Positions 40,823 to 50,306 of a stretch of 64,000 bases of DNA are shown here, piece by piece. The notes below the pieces were generated by a model, which saw only the letters and a list, made by a program, of their open reading frames with translations, ran no database searches and was not told the origin of the DNA. The first letter of the stretch is position 1, and each line of letters begins with the position of its first letter. Source of the stretch: Streptomyces sp. Je 1-79 (GTDB taxonomy: Bacteria; Actinomycetota; Actinomycetes; Streptomycetales; Streptomycetaceae). The position numbers were made by a program, and so were the translations under genes. The stretch lies in contig NZ_JAMGSL010000002.1 in the NCBI RefSeq assembly GCF_025195125.1, positions 186,001 through 250,000 of the forward strand, read 5' to 3'.

Positions 40823-43800
40823 ATGACATACCGTCAGGATCCTCAGGACCCCGGGTCGCCACGGCCGGAACGAGACGCGTTCACGGACGAGCTGTACGAG
40901 TGGGCGAACGAGCGGGGCGCGCTGTACCACGCGGCCCGGGACATGGTCGTCGTCCACGGCGCCGTGAACGAGCACCACCACGAGCACTACCACTCCGGCG
41001 GCGAGCAGACGTCGAGGACCACGACACCCTCGGAGAACGACGACTGCCCCTACCCCGGCCTCCGCGCGTTCGACACGGACGAGGCCGAGTGGTTCTTCGG
41101 CCGGGAGTCCCTGGTCCACCAGGTCATGGACAGGCTGGAACTGTGCGTGGCGGATCACCTTCCGCTGGCTGTCGTCTCGCCGTCCGGCGCGGGCAAGTCC
41201 TCGCTGCTCCGTGCCGGGGTGCTGCCGGGCCTCGCGCAGGGCCGGCTGCCGGGATCGCGGCACTGGCCGCGGCTGCTGCTGACCCCCACGGCCGAGCCGC
41301 TCTCGGCGCTCGCCTCGGCGCTGGGCAGGCTCACGGGAGCGGAACCCGCGCTGGTCACCGAGGCGATGGAGGCGGGGCCCGGCCGCCTCGGCGCCTTCGT
41401 GCGGGAGCGCATGGCACTGCCGCCGGAGGGCCGGGTCGTGCTCGTCGTCGACCAGCTGGAGGAGGTCTTCACCCTCTGCCGGGACGAGTCCGCCCGCCGC
41501 CGGTTCATCGACGTGCTCGCCGGCCTCACCGGCTCGGCTCCGCCGAACCGTGGCGAGCCGCCCGTGGCCCTCACCGTCTACGGCGTACGCGCGGACTTCT
41601 ACGGGGCGTGCAGCGCCTTCCCGCATCTGCGCGACGCCCTGCTGGAGCGTCAGGTCATCGTCGGCCCCATGAGCGACGACGAGGTCCGACGGGCGGTGAC
41701 CAGGCCCGCCGAGCGCGGCAGGCTGGCCCTCGGGCCCGGCTTCGTGGACATCGTCCTGCGCGACCTGCGCGGTACGACCCCGCGGGACGAGGGCGCGTAC
41801 GAGGCGGGCAGGCTGCCTCTCCTCGCGCACGCGCTGCGGGCCACCTGGAGGGAGCGCAGGGGTGACACCCTCACGGTGGACAGCTACCGCGACACCGGCG
41901 GCATCGACGGCGCGGTGGCGGCCACCGCCGAGGAGGAGTACGGCAGGCTGACTCCCTCCGCGCAGCGCGCCGCGCGGCTGATGTTCCTCGGTCTGGTCAG
42001 GATCGGCGAGAACGGCGAGGTGACCCGCCGCCGGCGGAGCCGCGCCGACCTGCTGCTCGCCGCCGCCGACCCCGAGGTGGTGCCGGATCTCACGGAGCGC
42101 TTCACCCGCGCCCGACTGCTCACCCAGGGCGTGGACTGGCGCGAGGGAACCGTCACCGTCGAGGTCACGCACGAGGCGCTGTTGAGGGCGTGGCCGCGGC
42201 TGAGCCGCGACTGGATCGGGGCGGGGCAGAGCGGTGTGCCGGTGCGGCAGGAGGTCGAGGAGGCCGCCGTGGCCTGGGAGCGCGGCGACCGCAAGGACGC
42301 GTCCGCGCTGCTCCGGGGAGCACGGCTGGAGTTGGCCCGCACCTGGTCCTCGGTGGCCGGACCCGAGGATCTCACTCCCCTGGTCCGTGACTACCTCGCC
42401 GCCTCCGCGCGCCAGGAACGCCGGAGCCGCCTGTTCCGGCGCGGCGCGGTGGCCGCCGTCACCGTACTGGCGGTGCTGGCGTCGGGGCTGGCCGCGTACG
42501 CCTTCGACCAGGGCCGTGACGCCGTGCGGGCGCGTGACGACGCCATCTTCGACCGGGTCAGCGCCGAGGCGGACCGCCAACGCGAGACCAACGGCGCGCT
42601 GGCCGCGCAACTCGACCTCGTCGCCCACCGGATGCGGCCGACGGACCGACTGCGGACGCGGCTGACGACGGCCGCGAACTCGATCCTTCCCACGGCGCTC
42701 CCGGGCGATTTCGGGTCGGCCCCGCCGGTCGCCTTCCACCCGACGGGCCGGCTGGCCACCGGCGGTGGGTCCCTGCGGTTCTGGGACACCAAGGACACCT
42801 CCCGGCCCGCTCGCCTGGCGTCCGAACCCGGAGTGGACGAGAAGGCCCCCGTGTCCGCGGTCGCGTACAGCCCACGTGGCGACCTGGTGGCCCGCGGCGG
42901 CGGGGACGGCCGGGTACAGCTCCTGGACGTCTCCGACGCCAGGCGCCCGGTGGCACTCGCCACCCCTTTGCCGGCGGTGAAGGGCCTGGTGACGAGCGTG
43001 CAGTTCAGCCCGGACGGCCGGACGCTGGCCGTCGCCGGGTCCTTCACCGCGGGCGACGAGACGAGCGGGACGGTGTCGCTGCTGGACGTCGGCGAGCCCA
43101 GGCGTCCGCGTCGCGTGAGCACGGTGGTGTCCGTCGAGCGTCAGGGCATCACCTCCGTCGCGTTCAGCCGGGACGGGCGCACGCTCGCGGTGACCGGCGG
43201 CACCGGCCCCGGCGACGAGCGCAGACTGCTCGTGCGCCTGTGGAACGTGTCCGACCCGAGCCGTCCGAAGGCCCTGGGCGGAGATCTGGGCGGCCATTCG
43301 GGCGTCGTCCACCGCGCGGCGTTCAGCCCCGTCGGATCGGTGCTGGTGACCGCCGGCGGTGACAGCAGGGTGGTGGTCCGGGACGTGTCCGACCCGCTGC
43401 GGCCGAAGGTGACCAACACCCTCTACCTCAGCACACCGCTCGCCTCGCTCGCGTTCAGTCCGGGTGGCCACATGCTCGCCACGGGAGAGACCTCCGGGGC
43501 CATCAACATCTGGAACATCGGCGCCCCGGCCCGGACCAGGGCGATCGTCCCGACCCTGCGCGCCCACACCTCTCTCGTGAGCCACCTCGCCTTCGACCCC
43601 ACCGGACGCACCCTCGCCAGCGGCGGCGGGGACGGCAGGATCCTGCTGTGGCGGATGCCCACGGGGATGGTCGTCATGGGCGGCGGCGAGACGACGGAGT
43701 CGATGGCGCTGAGCGGTGACGGGCGGCTGCTCGCGGTGGGGTCGGGGCCGTACGTGACGCTGTTCGACTTCTCCGACCCGAGGCGCCTGAACCATGTCGG

Positions 43801-44752
43801 AGGGCTCCCGACACGGTTCCGTGGCACGGTCACCGCGTTGGCCTTCCGGACACGGCCGCCCGGATCGCCGGGTACGGCGGGCGGACTCGTGCTCGCCACG
43901 GGCGACCACGGCGGCGATGTCCGGCTGTGGGACGTGTCGACGAGCACCCGCCCGGTGGAGATGGGCACGGCGCTGCCCGGACAGACGAAGCCGGTGTCCG
44001 CGCTCGCCTTCGACGCCGGCGGATCCACCCTCGTCGCGGCGGCGCTGAACTTGCAGGGCGGCTACGTCGGGGGCCTGCGCGCCTGGGACCTGGCCGATCC
44101 GAGGCGCCCCTCCGCGCTGGGGGACGAGCTGCACACGGAGGGGGTGGCGATCCCGGCCATGGTGGCCGCGCCCCGGCCGGGGCAGGTCTACACGTCGGAC
44201 GTCTTCGGCCGGCTCCGCACCTGGCGGACGGGCGAGGGAACCGTCCCCGCCATCTCCGGGCGCGTGTCCGGCAACCAGGTGACCCTGACCCTGGCCGCCC
44301 ATCCCCGTGCCCCGCTGCTCGCGGCGGGCGGAGGGGACAGCCGCGTCAGGCTCTGGGACATGTCCCGGCAGCCCTCCCCCAAGGCCGTCGGCCGGCCGAT
44401 GGCCTTGGGCGGCAGCGTGTGGAGCGTGGCCTTCGCTCCGGACGGCGCCGTGCTCGCCGGGGGCGACGCCATCGGCCAGATCCGGCGGTGGGACACATCG
44501 GATCCCGCCCGCGCCACCCCCTACGGGCTCCCCGTCACCGGCCATGTCGGCGCCGTAAGGGCCCTGCTGTACGGACCGCGCGGCGGGGCGCTGCTGTCCG
44601 CGGGGCAGGACGGCACCGTACGTCTGTGGCAGACCGACCCGGCGGCGGCCCGGGCGTCGCTGTGCGCGACGACGGGTTCGGCGATGACCCCGGCCGCGTG
44701 GAAGGAGTACGTGTCGCCCGCCCTGCCCTACGACCCGCCTTGCGACACGTGA
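40823..44752 (+). CDS. nSTAND1-type ATPase with membrane segment and WD40 propeller
   Basis: 1309 aa from ATG 40823. The N-terminal ~75 residues are polar with a His-rich run (VNEHHHEHYHSGGEQ). From PYPGLRAFDTDEAEWFFGRE (~77) the nSTAND1 ATPase begins: Walker A SPSGAGKSS (~121), Walker B VLVVDQLEEVF (~207). A transmembrane helix (VAAVTVLAVLASGLAAYAF, ~545) separates it from 12 or so WD40 repeats (e.g. LWNVSDPSRPKALG) filling ~635-1309, probably a double propeller. STAND proteins are signalling ATPases that oligomerise on ligand binding; the propeller would be the sensor. Many actinomycete relatives are thought to act in conflict or developmental signalling. No enzymatic effector domain is visible, so the effector may be the short N-terminus or a partner protein. 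Single gene, convergent with the next. Confidence 0.88.
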   Translation: MTYRQDPQDPGSPRPERDAFTDELYEWANERGALYHAARDMVVVHGAVNEHHHEHYHSGGEQTSRTTTPSENDDCPYPGLRAFDTDEAEWFFGRESLVHQVMDRLELCVADHLPLAVVSPSGAGKSSLLRAGVLPGLAQGRLPGSRHWPRLLLTPTAEPLSALASALGRLTGAEPALVTEAMEAGPGRLGAFVRERMALPPEGRVVLVVDQLEEVFTLCRDESARRRFIDVLAGLTGSAPPNRGEPPVALTVYGVRADFYGACSAFPHLRDALLERQVIVGPMSDDEVRRAVTRPAERGRLALGPGFVDIVLRDLRGTTPRDEGAYEAGRLPLLAHALRATWRERRGDTLTVDSYRDTGGIDGAVAATAEEEYGRLTPSAQRAARLMFLGLVRIGENGEVTRRRRSRADLLLAAADPEVVPDLTERFTRARLLTQGVDWREGTVTVEVTHEALLRAWPRLSRDWIGAGQSGVPVRQEVEEAAVAWERGDRKDASALLRGARLELARTWSSVAGPEDLTPLVRDYLAASARQERRSRLFRRGAVAAVTVLAVLASGLAAYAFDQGRDAVRARDDAIFDRVSAEADRQRETNGALAAQLDLVAHRMRPTDRLRTRLTTAANSILPTALPGDFGSAPPVAFHPTGRLATGGGSLRFWDTKDTSRPARLASEPGVDEKAPVSAVAYSPRGDLVARGGGDGRVQLLDVSDARRPVALATPLPAVKGLVTSVQFSPDGRTLAVAGSFTAGDETSGTVSLLDVGEPRRPRRVSTVVSVERQGITSVAFSRDGRTLAVTGGTGPGDERRLLVRLWNVSDPSRPKALGGDLGGHSGVVHRAAFSPVGSVLVTAGGDSRVVVRDVSDPLRPKVTNTLYLSTPLASLAFSPGGHMLATGETSGAINIWNIGAPARTRAIVPTLRAHTSLVSHLAFDPTGRTLASGGGDGRILLWRMPTGMVVMGGGETTESMALSGDGRLLAVGSGPYVTLFDFSDPRRLNHVGGLPTRFRGTVTALAFRTRPPGSPGTAGGLVLATGDHGGDVRLWDVSTSTRPVEMGTALPGQTKPVSALAFDAGGSTLVAAALNLQGGYVGGLRAWDLADPRRPSALGDELHTEGVAIPAMVAAPRPGQVYTSDVFGRLRTWRTGEGTVPAISGRVSGNQVTLTLAAHPRAPLLAAGGGDSRVRLWDMSRQPSPKAVGRPMALGGSVWSVAFAPDGAVLAGGDAIGQIRRWDTSDPARATPYGLPVTGHVGAVRALLYGPRGGALLSAGQDGTVRLWQTDPAAARASLCATTGSAMTPAAWKEYVSPALPYDPPCDT

Positions 44753-44795
44753 CACCGGGGCGGCCGGGGCCGACCGGGGCGGCCGGGGGTCGGAT
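44753..44795. repeat. Tandem GC-rich repeat between convergent genes
   Basis: ACCGGGGCGGCCGGGG occurs twice in a row in the 43-bp gap between the convergent STAND and molybdoenzyme genes. It shows no good hairpin, so it is not an obvious terminator. Confidence 0.5.
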
Positions 44796-45911
44796 TCAGA
44801 CGACGACCACGTCGACCGAGGCCACCGGGTTGCAGCCGTAGCCCTGGGCGTTCCACGGGGCGCGGGCCGGCTGGGTCGCGCCGTGGGAGTCGGTCGCGCG
44901 GGCCATCAGCCGGTACCGGCCGGGGCGGCGCGGCGTCCAGGGGTACGACCAGCCCGTCCACGCGTACGGGCCGGTGGGCGGATCGAGCGCGGCGTCGTGC
45001 CACTCGCCGTCCGGGGCGCCCTCCCCCGGCCCGGTGCCGTCCTCGTCCACGGCCCGTACCTCGACCCGTCCCACCGACCGGCCGGCGCCCGACCAGGCTC
45101 GGCCGCGTACGACGGTCTGCGTGCCGCGGCGCAGGTCCTCGTCCGGCTCGGGCGCGGTGATGAGCGACTTGACGCGGATGGCCGTGACGGGCCCGTCGGG
45201 CGTGCTGTCCGAGGCGATGTAGACGTACTCCTCGGCCTGGAAGACGCCGGTGAAGGGCTCGGTGACGGCGCGGGCCCCGGCCAGCCACTTCACGTCGGCG
45301 ACGGCGTACCGTCCGGGGACCACGAGCCGGACGGGGGCGCCGTGCACGGGTGTGAGCGGTTCGCCGTTCATGTGCGTGGCGAGGAGGGTGTCGGGGTGCA
45401 GGGCCTCGGCGAGCGGGAGGGCCCGCTCGAAGGCGGTGCGACGCCCGTGGACGGTGCCGGCGTCGGCTCCGGCGAAGACGAACTCGACCGTCGCCGGGTC
45501 GACGCCTGCCCGCTCGGCGACGAGGTGGAAGGGCACGCCCGCGAACCGGGCGCAGCCGACCGCGCCCCGGCCCCAGGGCAGACCCGGTGGGCGGGGGTTC
45601 ATCAGGGCCCTCCCGTTGCCCGCGCACTCCAGGACGACGTCGAACTCCCGGCGCCCGGGGCGTCCGAGCGCGATGAGCTCCTCGTAGTCGATCGTGAGCG
45701 GCGCGGCCACGGCGCCGTCGACGCGCAGCCGCCAGGAGGCGGGCTCCATGGGCGGGACGCCGAAGTGGTCCCGTACGAAGAGGGCGTCGGCGGGCGTCAC
45801 CGTGGCGGCCAGCGCGGCCATCGGCGTCTGGGCGTTGTACGGCTCGGCGGTCACCGTCTCGGGTGCCCAGACAGTGGCGCCGGGCCCCTGGGGGATGGCC
45901 GATGCGGTCAT
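44796..45911 (-). CDS. Sulfite-oxidase-family molybdopterin oxidoreductase
   Basis: 371 aa from ATG 45911 (GGAGGTGCC upstream). The N-terminal domain has the Mo-cofactor fold with the ligand Cys, C96, in VVLECAGNGRALM, and RVDGAVAAPLTIDYEELIAL before it; the C-terminal part is the Mo-Co dimerisation beta-domain (GYGCNPVASVDVVVV). No Tat signal, so it appears cytoplasmic, unlike typical periplasmic sulfite dehydrogenases. It may oxidise sulfite or another small anion; an accompanying cytochrome is not encoded nearby. It lies 6.5 kb from the assimilatory sulfur operon but on the other strand and in its own unit, so a shared role is not implied. Confidence 0.85.
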   Translation of the reverse strand: MTASAIPQGPGATVWAPETVTAEPYNAQTPMAALAATVTPADALFVRDHFGVPPMEPASWRLRVDGAVAAPLTIDYEELIALGRPGRREFDVVLECAGNGRALMNPRPPGLPWGRGAVGCARFAGVPFHLVAERAGVDPATVEFVFAGADAGTVHGRRTAFERALPLAEALHPDTLLATHMNGEPLTPVHGAPVRLVVPGRYAVADVKWLAGARAVTEPFTGVFQAEEYVYIASDSTPDGPVTAIRVKSLITAPEPDEDLRRGTQTVVRGRAWSGAGRSVGRVEVRAVDEDGTGPGEGAPDGEWHDAALDPPTGPYAWTGWSYPWTPRRPGRYRLMARATDSHGATQPARAPWNAQGYGCNPVASVDVVVV

Positions 45912-46094
45912 CACGGCACCTCCGTCGGGCGCTCCTGCGGGCGCGGTCCCGTTCTCAGCGTACGTCCGGCGACGCGCCCCCACGAGCGCCGCGCGCCCCC
46001 GCGCCAGCCGTCCCGTGGGCCGTCCGGTCGGCCCTCCCGTCCGCCGTCCGATTCGTACAAGACCCGGTCTCCCCCACCGGCCTAGCCTCGCCCC

Positions 46095-46493
46095 ATGAAC
46101 ACACCACGACTGGACGTCATCGGCCTCGTCGTCTCCGACATGGCCGCCTCGCTCGCCTTCTACCGGCGGCTCGGGCTCGACATCCCGGCCGCCGCCGACA
46201 CCGCGCCGCACGTGGAGGCCGCCCTGCCCGGAGGGATGCGGATCGCGTGGGACACCGAGGAGGTCATCGCCTCCTTCGATCCCGGCTGGACCCGGCCCCG
46301 GGGCGGCGACCGGATCGGACTGGCGTTCCTCTGCGACTCGCCCGGGGAGGTGGACCGCACGTACGAGTCGCTCGTCGCCGCCGGGTACCGCGGGCATCTG
46401 AAGCCCTGGGACGCCGTGTGGGGGCAGCGCTACGCCGTGGTGCTCGACCCGGACGGCTGCGGGGTCTCCCTCTTCGCCCAGGCCGACGCGTAG
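46095..46493 (+). CDS. VOC-family (glyoxalase/bleomycin-resistance-like) protein
   Basis: 132 aa, single VOC module: [20 protein letters not shown] at the N-terminus and [20 protein letters not shown] at the end. Substrate unknown. Its last 64 bases overlap the 3' end of the convergent AraC-type gene, so the two coding regions share DNA on opposite strands. Confidence 0.82.
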   Translation: MNTPRLDVIGLVVSDMAASLAFYRRLGLDIPAAADTAPHVEAALPGGMRIAWDTEEVIASFDPGWTRPRGGDRIGLAFLCDSPGEVDRTYESLVAAGYRGHLKPWDAVWGQRYAVVLDPDGCGVSLFAQADA

Positions 46494-47167
46494 GCCGAGA
46501 GGGTCGTGCCGGCCAGCGCCCGGGTCTCGCGTGCCAGGTGGGCCTGGTCGGCGCAGCCCGCCCGGAGCGCCGCGTCGGCGTACGGGACCCCCGCCCTGAC
46601 CAGGGAGAGGGCGCGCTGGAGCCGGAGGATCCTGGCCAGGGTCTTGGGGCCGTAGCCGAACGCGTCCAGCGATCTCCGGTGGAGCCGGCGCGCTCCGAGG
46701 CCGACGGCGTCGGCCGTCTCGGCCACGGGCCGTCCGGCGGCGAGGCGCCCGGCGACGGCCCGGATCAGCGGGTCGGGCGCCGGGGCGTCCGCGGCCCGGC
46801 GGACGGCGAGCTCCTCCAGGGCGGCGGCCGGATCGGGCGCGGCGGAGACGCGCTCGGCGAGCCGCCGGGCCCGCGCCTCGCCCCACAGCGCGCCCAGCTC
46901 CACCCGCCGGTCGCGCAGGGCGCTCGCCGGTACGCCGAGCAGCGCGGGCGCGTCACCGGGTGCGAAGCGGATCCCGGCGTAACGGCTCGGGCCGCCTTCG
47001 GGGAGGTACGCGAAGGTGTCGGGCCCGGCGACGAGCAGCCGGCCGTCGCACCACAGCAGGTCCATGCAGCCGTCGGGCAGCACCGGCACCGGCTCCTCGG
47101 CCACGGGCGGTGACGTGAGGGCCCAGACGACCGCGCCGTCCAGGCGCGCGGGGCGTTCCGTGTACAC
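46430..47167 (-). CDS. AraC-family transcriptional regulator
   Basis: 245 aa. N-terminal ~130 residues are a small beta-rich sensor of the kind seen before AraC domains in actinomycetes ([20 protein letters not shown]), and residues ~140-235 are a double HTH ([38 protein letters not shown]). It probably regulates the convergent VOC gene or itself; partner genes are not evident. The C-terminal ~20 residues are encoded antisense to the VOC 3' end, so one of the two C-termini may be under dual constraint. Confidence 0.83.
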   Translation of the reverse strand: MYTERPARLDGAVVWALTSPPVAEEPVPVLPDGCMDLLWCDGRLLVAGPDTFAYLPEGGPSRYAGIRFAPGDAPALLGVPASALRDRRVELGALWGEARARRLAERVSAAPDPAAALEELAVRRAADAPAPDPLIRAVAGRLAAGRPVAETADAVGLGARRLHRRSLDAFGYGPKTLARILRLQRALSLVRAGVPYADAALRAGCADQAHLARETRALAGTTLSAYASAWAKRETPQPSGSSTTA

Positions 47168-47220
47168 CCTTCCCAGCCTAGGAGGGTGTCCTTTCGCGAG
47201 CCCGGCAGGATCCGGAAGGA

Positions 47221-47285
47221 GCGGGTGTCAGTTTTTCTCCCAGCCGGAGTATGGAGCGGGTATCAGTCCTTCTCCCAGCCGGAGT
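47221..47285. repeat. 30-bp direct repeat at the 3' end of the YihY gene
   Basis: Bases 47221-47250 recur at 47256-47285 with three substitutions (period 35). The second copy contains the last codons (GWEKD) and stop of the YihY-type gene; the first lies just past the stop and would encode nearly the same tail (GWEKN) in another frame, a relic of tandem duplication. Confidence 0.75.
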
Positions 47286-48378
47286 GCAGTCGCGACTTCA
47301 CGTCGTCCGGCGGAAGGAACCGTGACCAGCGCTCGGGGAACTCCGACGGCATGTCCGGGTCGTCCTCGTCCACTTCGTCCGCCTCCGCGCGCAGCCGGGC
47401 GACGAGGTCGGCGGCCTGGGCGACGCGGGCGCGGTCGGATGCCTCGCGGGCGGCCGCCGTGGCGACCGAGGGCCAGACCCGGTCGATGGCCGCGTTCACC
47501 GCCGCGCCGACGAGCACGGCGAAGGCCGAGATCCCGATCCAGAGCAGGACGGCGATGGGGGCGGCGAGGGAGCCGTAGATGGTGGGGCCCTCGACCTGGC
47601 TGGTGAGGTAGATCCGCAGCAGGAAGCTGCCCAGCACCCACATCCCGAGCGCGACCAGCGCGCCCGGGATGTCCTCGATCCACGGCGACCTGACCGGCAC
47701 GGACACGTGGTAGAGCGTGGTGAGGAACGCGATGGAGAGCAGGATGACGACCGGCCAGTAGAGGACGGAGACGACCTCCGTGCCCCACGGGATCAGCTCC
47801 ACCACCCGGTCCGGTCCCACCACGGCGAGCGGCAGCACGACCGCGCCGATGAGCAGCGCCACGATGTAGAGCAGGAAGGCGAGGAGCCGGGTCTTGACGA
47901 TGCCCCGGTGGCCGTCGAGTCCGTACATCACCGTGATGGTGTCGATGAAGACGTTCACGGCGCGCGAGCCGGACCACAGGGCGATGGCGAAACCGAGCGA
48001 GACCAGTTCGGGGCGGGTGCCCTGGGTGACGTCGTCGAGCAGGGGTTTGGCGATGTCCCGGACGCCCCGGTCGGACAGGACCGTTCCGGCGGCGCGGAGG
48101 ATGTTCTCCTGGATGCTCGCGACGGTGTCGGTGTTGGTCCAGTCGTCGGCGTAGCCGAGGAGGGCGATCAGGCCGAGCAGCAGCGGGGGCAGGGACAGCA
48201 GGGTGAAGAAGGCCGCCTCGGCGGCGAGGCCGAGGATGCGGTACTCGATGCACGAGTTGACGGTGTCCTTCAGGAGCAACCAGACCATCTTCCGCTTGGA
48301 GACGTTGCGGTAGAGGACTCGCGCCCGGTGGAGTCTGCCCCCGGGCCGCCGCTCGGGTGTTTCGTTTGCTGCCTGCAC
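47263..48378 (-). CDS. YihY/BrkB-family inner-membrane protein
   Basis: 371 aa with six strongly hydrophobic segments between ~50 and ~300 (AAFFTLLSLPPLLLGLIALL; LLAFLLYIVALLIGAVVLPL) and the family features YRILGLAAEAAFF and GSLAAPIAVLLWIGISA. The acidic C-terminal tail (EADEVDEDDPDMP) is cytoplasmic. Function of the family is not settled; it is often misnamed ribonuclease BN. The gene is divergent from the AidB-like gene 17 bp away, so promoters overlap. Confidence 0.87.
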   Translation of the reverse strand: MQAANETPERRPGGRLHRARVLYRNVSKRKMVWLLLKDTVNSCIEYRILGLAAEAAFFTLLSLPPLLLGLIALLGYADDWTNTDTVASIQENILRAAGTVLSDRGVRDIAKPLLDDVTQGTRPELVSLGFAIALWSGSRAVNVFIDTITVMYGLDGHRGIVKTRLLAFLLYIVALLIGAVVLPLAVVGPDRVVELIPWGTEVVSVLYWPVVILLSIAFLTTLYHVSVPVRSPWIEDIPGALVALGMWVLGSFLLRIYLTSQVEGPTIYGSLAAPIAVLLWIGISAFAVLVGAAVNAAIDRVWPSVATAAAREASDRARVAQAADLVARLRAEADEVDEDDPDMPSEFPERWSRFLPPDDVKSRLHSGWEKD

Positions 48379-48395
48379 CTCCTTACCGTATCGGC

Positions 48396-50069
48396 ATGGC
48401 AGCCAGCACCCACACCGTGACCAACCAGCCTCCGCCCCTGGTCGGATACGACGTCTTCACGGCGGACCGGGCTCTCTCGGAGGCGGTGGAGCGCCATCTG
48501 GCACCGGAGGTGCACGCGGAGGCGCGCGAGGAACTGGCCGACTTCGGCCGGGCCGCCGGATCGGCCCAGGCACAGGAGTGGGGAGTGCTGGCGAACGAGC
48601 ACCCGCCGCGGCTGCGGACGCACGACCGGTACGGGAACCGGATCGACGAGGTCACGTTCCATCCGGCCTGGCACCGCCTCCTGGGCCGGGCGGTCGGCGC
48701 CGGTCTGACGGACGCGTGGGGCCGTCCGGGTGGCCATGTGCGGCGGGCGGCCGGCTTCGTCCTCACGACACAGATCGAGGCGGGGCACGGCTGCCCGCTC
48801 TCCATGACGCATGCCGCGGTGCCCGCGGTGCGTGCCGACCCGGCGCTGGCCGCCGTGTGGGAGCCGCTGCTGACCTCGCGTGTGTACGAGGAGGGGCTGC
48901 GGCCGCCGGCGGAGAAGGCCGGGGTCCTCTTCGGGATGGGGATGACGGAGAAGCAGGGCGGCAGCGACGTGCGGGCGAACACGACCGAGGCGCGGCCCCT
49001 GTCCGGCGACGGGGACGAGTACGTCCTGAAGGGGCACAAGTGGTTCTGTTCGGCGCCGATGTCGGACGGCTTCCTGGTCCTCGCGCAGGCGTCCTCCTCC
49101 GCGGGACCGGGCGGGCTCACCTGCTTCCTGGTGCCGCGGGTCCTGCCCGACGGCTCGCGCAACGCGTTCGCGGTCCAGCGGCTCAAGGACAAGGTCGGCA
49201 ACCGGTCGAACGCCTCCGCCGAGGTCGAGTTCGACGGGACGACCTGGGCGCGCCGGGTCGGGGACGAGGGACGCGGCGTCCGCACGATCATCGGGATGGT
49301 GGCGGCGACGCGGCTGGACTGCGTGCTGGGCTCGGCCGCGCTGATGCGGCAGGCGGTCGCGCAGGCCGTGCACCACGCCGCGTACCGCCGCGCGTTCGGG
49401 GGTGTGCTGATCGAGAAACCGCTGATGCGCAACGTGCTGGCCGATCTGGCCCTGGAGTCGGAGGCGGCCACGGTGCTCGGGATGCGTCTGGCGGCGGCCG
49501 CCGACGCGGTCGACGGCGAGGGACCGGAGGCGGAGGCGGAGCGGGCGTTCGCGCGGATCGCGGTGCCGGTGGCCAAGTTCTGGGTGACGAAGCGGTGCAC
49601 GCCGATGGTGGCGGAGGCGCTGGAGTGCCTGGGCGGCAACGGCTACGTGGAGGAGTCGGCCATGCCGCGGCTGCTGCGCGAGTCGCCGCTCAACTCGATC
49701 TGGGAGGGCGCCGGCAATGTCCAGGCGCTGGACGTGCTGAGGGCGCTGCGGAGGGAGCCGATGGCGCTGAACGCGTTCCTGACGGAGGTCGGGAAGGCCC
49801 GGGGCGCGGATCACCGGCTGGACAGGGCGATCAAGGGGATGCTGACCGAACTGGCCGATCTGGACGGGATCGAGGGGCGGGCCCGGCGGCTGGTGGAGCG
49901 GATGGCACTGGTGTTGCAGGGGTCGCTGCTGGTGCGGTGGGCGCCGCCGGAGGTGGCGGACGCGTTCTGCGCCTCGCGGCTGGGCGGCGACTGGGGTTCG
50001 TCGTTCGGGACGCTGCCGTCGTCGCTGAACCTGGGCGCGGTGGTGGAACGGGCGCGGGCGGAGGTCTGA
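48396..50069 (+). CDS. AidB-like acyl-CoA-dehydrogenase-family flavoprotein
   Basis: 557 aa, longer than ordinary acyl-CoA dehydrogenases. Diagnostic AidB-type stretches are GMGMTEKQGGSDVRANTTEA, LKDKVGNRSNASAEVEF and LGGNGYVEESAMPRLLRESP. AidB binds FAD and DNA and protects against alkylation in enteric bacteria; in actinomycetes the role is less clear. ATG 48396 is taken as start; no strong Shine-Dalgarno. It shares a very short divergent spacer with the YihY gene. Confidence 0.87.
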   Translation: MAASTHTVTNQPPPLVGYDVFTADRALSEAVERHLAPEVHAEAREELADFGRAAGSAQAQEWGVLANEHPPRLRTHDRYGNRIDEVTFHPAWHRLLGRAVGAGLTDAWGRPGGHVRRAAGFVLTTQIEAGHGCPLSMTHAAVPAVRADPALAAVWEPLLTSRVYEEGLRPPAEKAGVLFGMGMTEKQGGSDVRANTTEARPLSGDGDEYVLKGHKWFCSAPMSDGFLVLAQASSSAGPGGLTCFLVPRVLPDGSRNAFAVQRLKDKVGNRSNASAEVEFDGTTWARRVGDEGRGVRTIIGMVAATRLDCVLGSAALMRQAVAQAVHHAAYRRAFGGVLIEKPLMRNVLADLALESEAATVLGMRLAAAADAVDGEGPEAEAERAFARIAVPVAKFWVTKRCTPMVAEALECLGGNGYVEESAMPRLLRESPLNSIWEGAGNVQALDVLRALRREPMALNAFLTEVGKARGADHRLDRAIKGMLTELADLDGIEGRARRLVERMALVLQGSLLVRWAPPEVADAFCASRLGGDWGSSFGTLPSSLNLGAVVERARAEV

Positions 50070-50306
50070 TCCGGCCCGGCCGGCGGTCGCGCCACGCGCG
50101 AAAAGCGGTGGGTGGTGCTGCGCCGACACGGCACCACCCGCCGCTCGCACCACCTTCTTGCACGAGAGCGGTTGCTTCCAGAGTTGCAAAGGGTTGCAGG
50201 ATTACCCGAACCGCCCTTCACCGCGCGGTCCCGAACGGCACGATGGGCACCAGGACTTCGGAGTTCCGCAGAACCGATACAGCACGCAGGTGGCTGGGAG
50301 AGACCG

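Noticed and set aside
40772..44755. A 1327-codon minus-strand frame opposite the STAND-WD40 gene
   Set aside because: No family features; antisense of a protein with intact ATPase and WD40 motifs.
44796..45911. Linking the sulfite-oxidase-like enzyme to the sulfur operon
   Set aside because: It is 6.5 kb away on the opposite strand with unrelated genes between; family members have varied substrates.
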